Source: Thermodesulfobacteriota bacterium
GTDB taxonomy: Bacteria; Desulfobacterota; RBG-13-43-22
Assembly: GCA_025454185.1 (NCBI GenBank)
Contig: JALOOY010000086.1
Span: forward strand, 1 to 6,707
Length of the DNA stretch: 6,707 nucleotides
Direction of reading: 5' to 3'
In this document: positions 5,929 to 6,707 of the stretch, in pieces
Numbering within the stretch: the stretch's first letter is position 1
How the letters are laid out: each line of letters opens with the position of its first letter
Made by a program: the position numbers and the translations under genes
Notes under the pieces: generated by a model
Databases searched by the model: none
The model's input: only the letters and a program-made list of their open reading frames with translations
Told to the model about the DNA's origin: nothing

Positions 5929-6501
5929 TCAGAGCTTTGCCAGCGCCTCCTGCGCCTTGGCCAGCCAATCATCCATGCCCATCTCCCGGAACATGCTCTC
6001 GGCTTTTTTCAGATTCATCAGGGCCTCATCTTTGCGGCCCGATTCGGCATAGACATCCCCTAACGAGAAATAACCACAAGCGGACCAGGGTTGCATTCCC
6101 AACTCTTCGTGGATGGTGTTAGCTCGCCGAATATGCTCTACTGCGGTCTCGAGTTGCCCTGGATCGGCTTTGGCCAAAACCATCCCTTTCAACCTCCAGG
6201 AAGTCCCTTGATGTTGTTTTTCATTATTCGCCAGCGAGTATTTCAGGGCCTGCTCGGCCTGTACTCCTGCCTCTTCCAGATTGCCCAGACTGCAGTGGGC
6301 CAGGCCGCAAAACCAATGACCTACCGATCGACTTAAGGGGAGGCCCAGATCGGTATGTATTTTGAGGCCCTTTTCGCCAAACTCAAGGGCAGTCCCGTAG
6401 TCCCCTATCAACCAGTGGCCGTATCCCAGCCAGGTCCAGGCTTGCCCTACGAAGACCATGGTCTGCGATTCTTCGAGATCTCTGATCGCTTTCTTGAACA
6501 T
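5929..6501 (-). pseudogene. C-terminal tetratricopeptide-repeat fragment, 5' truncated
   Basis: From ATG 6501 the frame gives 190 residues ending at a normal stop. It holds four TPR-like units, at about 18-50 (AWTWLGYGHWLIGDYGTALEFGEKGL), 60-92 (GHWFCGLAHCSLGNLEEAGVQAEQAL), 100-135 and 140-173 (GYFSLGDVYAESGRKDEALMNLKKAESMF), and ends FREMGMDDWLAKAQEALAKL. This tail is typical of large signalling ATPase/nucleotide-cyclase proteins with TPR C-termini, whose full length is usually over 1000 residues; that parent is inferred. The opening FKKAIRDLEESQ already looks like the middle of a repeat. The frame upstream of 6501 is not its own, because the sequence there encodes an M1 peptidase in another frame. 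Only AGG precedes the ATG, so efficient translation is doubtful. TPR tails mediate protein contacts. Confidence 0.75.
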
Positions 6502-6502
6502 C

Positions 6503-6707
6503 CTGATCGTACTTTGCCCAAGGATAAGGGTAATTGTAGAGCTTATTAAAGAAATCAATCATATACGGAGTTTTTCCGAAGGTGGTTTTGGCATCAGCCT
6601 CAAGTCCCTTGTAAACCCAGTAATTAACCGGAAGTGATCCCAATGAATCTTCAATCACAACATAATCGGCAATGCTCAGACTGATCAGGTAGGTTGAATG
6701 AGGAAGT
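6503..6707 (-). pseudogene. M1-family aminopeptidase fragment, truncated at the junction with the TPR gene; continues off the right edge
   Basis: The minus frame from 6706 to 6503 reads 68 codons, LPHSTYLISLSIADYVVIED... through GKTPYMIDFFNKLYNYPYPWAKYDQ. This matches the segment of M1 zinc aminopeptidases (PepN/LTA4H-like) running from the end of the N-terminal beta domain into the catalytic domain: 'LP.YL.S...DY', then 'GKTP.MI.FF...YPYPW.KYDQ'. In intact members this is soon followed by the GxMEN substrate-binding motif and HEXXH zinc site. Here those are absent: after Q the frame passes into the out-of-frame TPR sequence and stops at about 6383. The catalytic half is therefore lost, at least at this locus. 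The GTG at 6658 is an internal valine, not a start; the true start lies to the right of the window. Family call from motif recognition; break position precise to a few bases. Confidence 0.75.

Noticed and set aside
5757..5972. 71-residue minus-strand open frame
   Set aside because: Arginine-rich start, no ribosome site, overlap with the TPR gene end, and no recognisable motif.
6502..6558. N-terminal extension of the TPR frame to 6558
   Set aside because: These bases encode the well-matched M1 peptidase segment in another frame; the extension MISLISSTITLILGQSTIR is out-of-frame peptidase sequence.

Overview
The window is a high-GC bacterial chromosome segment. The order lysS then lolC on one strand, the codon use, and a tetratricopeptide (TPR) tail of a type common in Deltaproteobacteria (Desulfobacterota) point to a Gram-negative member of that group. 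The lineage is inferred from protein style and gene order, not from a marker gene.

Left part (1-2634, minus strand): a housekeeping operon of lysyl-tRNA synthetase (lysS) followed after 7 bp by the inner-membrane permease of the lipoprotein-releasing ABC system (LolC/LolE family). The permease runs off the left edge before its last transmembrane helix. A divergent AT-rich intergenic region (2635-2863) carries promoter-like elements for both directions. They overlap each other.

Middle (2864-4036, plus strand): a complete 390-residue major-facilitator efflux protein of the fosmidomycin-resistance (Fsr) family, read from a TTG start.

Next (4037-4809) is the most informative stretch. A complete HigB/HigA toxin-antitoxin pair, with its own promoter and an operator-like palindrome between the -35 and -10, sits directly after the Fsr-type gene. 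Eight bases after the antitoxin stop there is a second, 106-bp copy of the end of the Fsr-type gene. It is about 91% identical over 86 bp, and its differences are almost all synonymous. This is best read as the 3' stump of a former tandem paralogue whose body was lost when the toxin-antitoxin module came to occupy the site.

Right part (4810-6707, genes on the minus strand): an isoprenylcysteine carboxyl methyltransferase-like membrane protein; a 350-bp gene-poor leader with a hairpin and one doubtful small ORF; then two gene fragments joined out of frame. These are the C-terminal TPR part of a protein and the middle part of an M1-family aminopeptidase, cut just before its substrate-binding and zinc-binding motifs. 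The junction at about 6502 is a second rearrangement scar. The picture is a conserved core operon on the left and an accessory, decaying segment on the right. No transposase, tRNA, rRNA or CRISPR array is visible.
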